From assembly GCF_003326675.1 (NCBI RefSeq), contig NZ_JPWF01000002.1, positions 434,001 to 498,000 on the forward strand: DNA of 64,000 nt, given 5' to 3'. The position numbers and the translations under genes were made by a program. The stretch is from Thalassospira profundimaris. GTDB taxonomy: Bacteria > Pseudomonadota > Alphaproteobacteria > Rhodospirillales > Thalassospiraceae. Numbering within the stretch: the first letter of the stretch is position 1; each line of letters opens with the position of its first letter. Positions 62,501 to 64,000 of this stretch are shown one piece after another. The notes below the pieces were generated by a model that ran no database searches, was not told where the DNA came from, and was given only the letters and a program-made list of their open reading frames with translations.

Positions 62501-63196
62501 TCAAACAGTCAGATAGGCGCGGACTTTTTCACGGTCGAGCGTATCCTTGGCACCGGACAAAACGACCTCGCCACGCTCAAGAACGACAATCTCGTCGGCC
62601 AGTTCATGGGCAAATTCGAAATATTGCTCGACCAGCAAGATCGCCATATCGCCGCGATCGGCCAACTGTTTGATAACGCGCTGAATATCCTTGATGATCG
62701 ACGGCTGAATACCCTCGGTCGGCTCATCTAGCACAAGCAATCTTGGGCGAGTCACAAGCGCACGCCCGATGGCAAGTTGTTGCTGCTGACCACCTGAAAG
62801 ATCCCCGCCGCGACGGCCCAGCATGTCGCGCAGAACCGGGAACAGTTCAAAAATCTCGTCGGGGATATGGCGCATGGCGCGTGGAAGGGCGGCAAACCCG
62901 GTTTCCAGATTTTCCTTCACCGTCAAAAGCGGAAAAATCTCGCGCCCCTGCGGGACAATGGCGATCCCGTTCGCCGACCGCCGCCAGGACGGATCGCGCG
63001 AGATATCCTTGCCTTCCCATTTGATATTGCCATCGGCAATCGGGTGCTGACCAACAACGGCGCGCATCAGCGATGTTTTACCAACCCCGTTACGCCCCAG
63101 AACCGCTGTTACCTTGCCTGTTTCCGCCCTCAATGACACTTTGCGCAGGGCATGGGACGCGCCATAAAACAGATCGATATTGCTGACATCCAGCAT
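62501..63196 (-). CDS. urtE: Urea ABC transporter ATPase UrtE
   Basis: This 231-residue LivF-type ATPase has Walker A GRNGVGKTS, signature LSGGQQQQLAIGRAL, Walker B LLVLDEPTEGIQPSI and a His-loop replaced by LLVEQYF. The EPTEGIQPSIIKDI stretch and position next to ureD mark it as UrtE rather than an amino-acid LivF. The start at MLDVSN is chosen; 22 extra upstream codons overlap urtD. It is 13 bases after urtD. Confidence 0.92.
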   Translation of the reverse strand: MLDVSNIDLFYGASHALRKVSLRAETGKVTAVLGRNGVGKTSLMRAVVGQHPIADGNIKWEGKDISRDPSWRRSANGIAIVPQGREIFPLLTVKENLETGFAALPRAMRHIPDEIFELFPVLRDMLGRRGGDLSGGQQQQLAIGRALVTRPRLLVLDEPTEGIQPSIIKDIQRVIKQLADRGDMAILLVEQYFEFAHELADEIVVLERGEVVLSGAKDTLDREKVRAYLTV

Positions 63197-63209
63197 GATG
63201 ACATTCCCC

Positions 63210-63992
63210 CTAGCGGCCCAGATAAACTTCAATGACCCGCGGGTCTTTTTGCACGTGATCAAGACGGCCTTCGGCCAGAACCGATCCTTCGTGCAGAACG
63301 GTCACCTTGCAATCAAGGTCACGAACAAATTCCATGTCATGTTCGACCACCACAACCGAACGGTCCTTGGCGATCGAGCGCAAAAGCTTGGCGGTTTCCT
63401 CGGTCTCGGAATCGGTCATCCCGGCCACCGGTTCATCGACCAGAAGCAATTCGGGTTCCTGCATCAACAGCATCCCGATTTCGAGCCACTGTTTCTGACC
63501 ATGCGAAAGATTGGCAGCCGTTTCATCACGCTTGTCTTCAAGCATGATGGTGACCAGAGTCTTTTCGATCTTGATCTTCTCGGCATCGCTTAACCGATGG
63601 AACAGCGCCTGAAACACGCCGCGCCCGCCCGAACAGGCCAGAAGAAGGTTGTCAAAAACCGTGTGGCTTTCAAATACCGTCGGCTTCTGGAATTTACGCC
63701 CGATGCCAAGATTGGCGATCTCGGCCTCGTCCATTTTGGTCAGGTCGATCTCGCTTTTGAACAAGACGTCGCCGGTATCGGGCCGGGTCTTGCCGGTGAT
63801 GATATCCATCATCGTGGTCTTGCCCGCCCCGTTCGGGCCGATGATGGCACGAAGTTCGCCCGGCTCGACATAAAAGGACAGACTGTTAAGCGCCCGGAAC
63901 CCGTCAAAGGTGACCGAAACACCGTCGACATACAGAATGGTTTCCGCCCGTGCTGATTTGACCTGTGGCTCGTCCGAGGCATGTGTTTCCAT
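63210..63992 (-). CDS. urtD: Urea ABC transporter ATPase UrtD
   Basis: This 260-residue LivG-type ATPase has Walker A GPNGAGKTT, signature LSHGQKQWLEIG (the LSHGQ form typical of UrtD) and Walker B LLLVDEPVAGMTD. It works with UrtE, the permeases UrtB and UrtC and the binding protein UrtA, which should lie beyond the right edge of the window. The start at 63992 gives an eight-residue longer N-terminus than many relatives. Confidence 0.92.
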   Translation of the reverse strand: METHASDEPQVKSARAETILYVDGVSVTFDGFRALNSLSFYVEPGELRAIIGPNGAGKTTMMDIITGKTRPDTGDVLFKSEIDLTKMDEAEIANLGIGRKFQKPTVFESHTVFDNLLLACSGGRGVFQALFHRLSDAEKIKIEKTLVTIMLEDKRDETAANLSHGQKQWLEIGMLLMQEPELLLVDEPVAGMTDSETEETAKLLRSIAKDRSVVVVEHDMEFVRDLDCKVTVLHEGSVLAEGRLDHVQKDPRVIEVYLGR

Positions 63993-64000
63993 GACAGCAG

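Overview
The window looks like chromosomal DNA of a free-living alphaproteobacterium. Gene content, moderate GC and codon use are closest to what I know of Thalassospira and related Rhodospirillales, but this is an inference from gene families, not a database match. About 41 protein genes can be supported. I found no tRNA, rRNA, CRISPR array or intact insertion sequence.

Region 1 (1-24,020, minus strand) is a type I secretion locus. An ABC exporter and an HlyD-type adaptor are translationally coupled and are followed by a giant RTX protein gene. That gene has at least 6,668 codons in one uninterrupted frame, starts at a TTG codon and runs off the left edge. It is built from Asp/Gly-rich calcium-binding repeats, about ten beta-roll cap modules, a roughly 480-residue acidic linker with no Lys or Arg, and at least one non-RTX domain.

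Region 2 (24.4-35.5 kb) is mixed. It holds an M48 peptidase, an HNH protein, a MarC membrane protein, a HEPN/MNT toxin-antitoxin pair, an Ldh-family oxidoreductase, an HPP-CBS membrane protein, a transketolase/AceE-like enzyme, an unknown protein and a solute-binding protein. Downstream of the transketolase-like gene lies a second, diverged copy of its last 43 codons, with a small frameshifted membrane-protein gene between the two copies. This resembles an insertion scar.

Region 3 (35.5-40.2 kb) has methionine gamma-lyase divergent from a TyrR-type regulator, with a perfect TyrR box between them, then a GNAT protein and a 3-hydroxybutyrate dehydrogenase.

Region 4 (40.3-49.3 kb) is an AT-richer surface-polysaccharide island. 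It encodes a deacetylase, two glycosyltransferases, Wzy-type and Wzx-type membrane proteins, a FemAB-like transferase, a methyltransferase and WecB.

Region 5 (49.6-57.0 kb) has a YegP-like protein, a LysR regulator divergent from the glutathione-dependent formaldehyde detoxification pair, the BioMNY biotin importer, an ArsR-SRPBCC pair with two matching palindromic operators, and an unknown gene with a possible HEPN-like region.

Region 6 (57.0-64.0 kb, minus strand) is urea use: urtD and urtE of the urea importer followed by ureD-A-B-C-E-F-G, ending at a strong hairpin.
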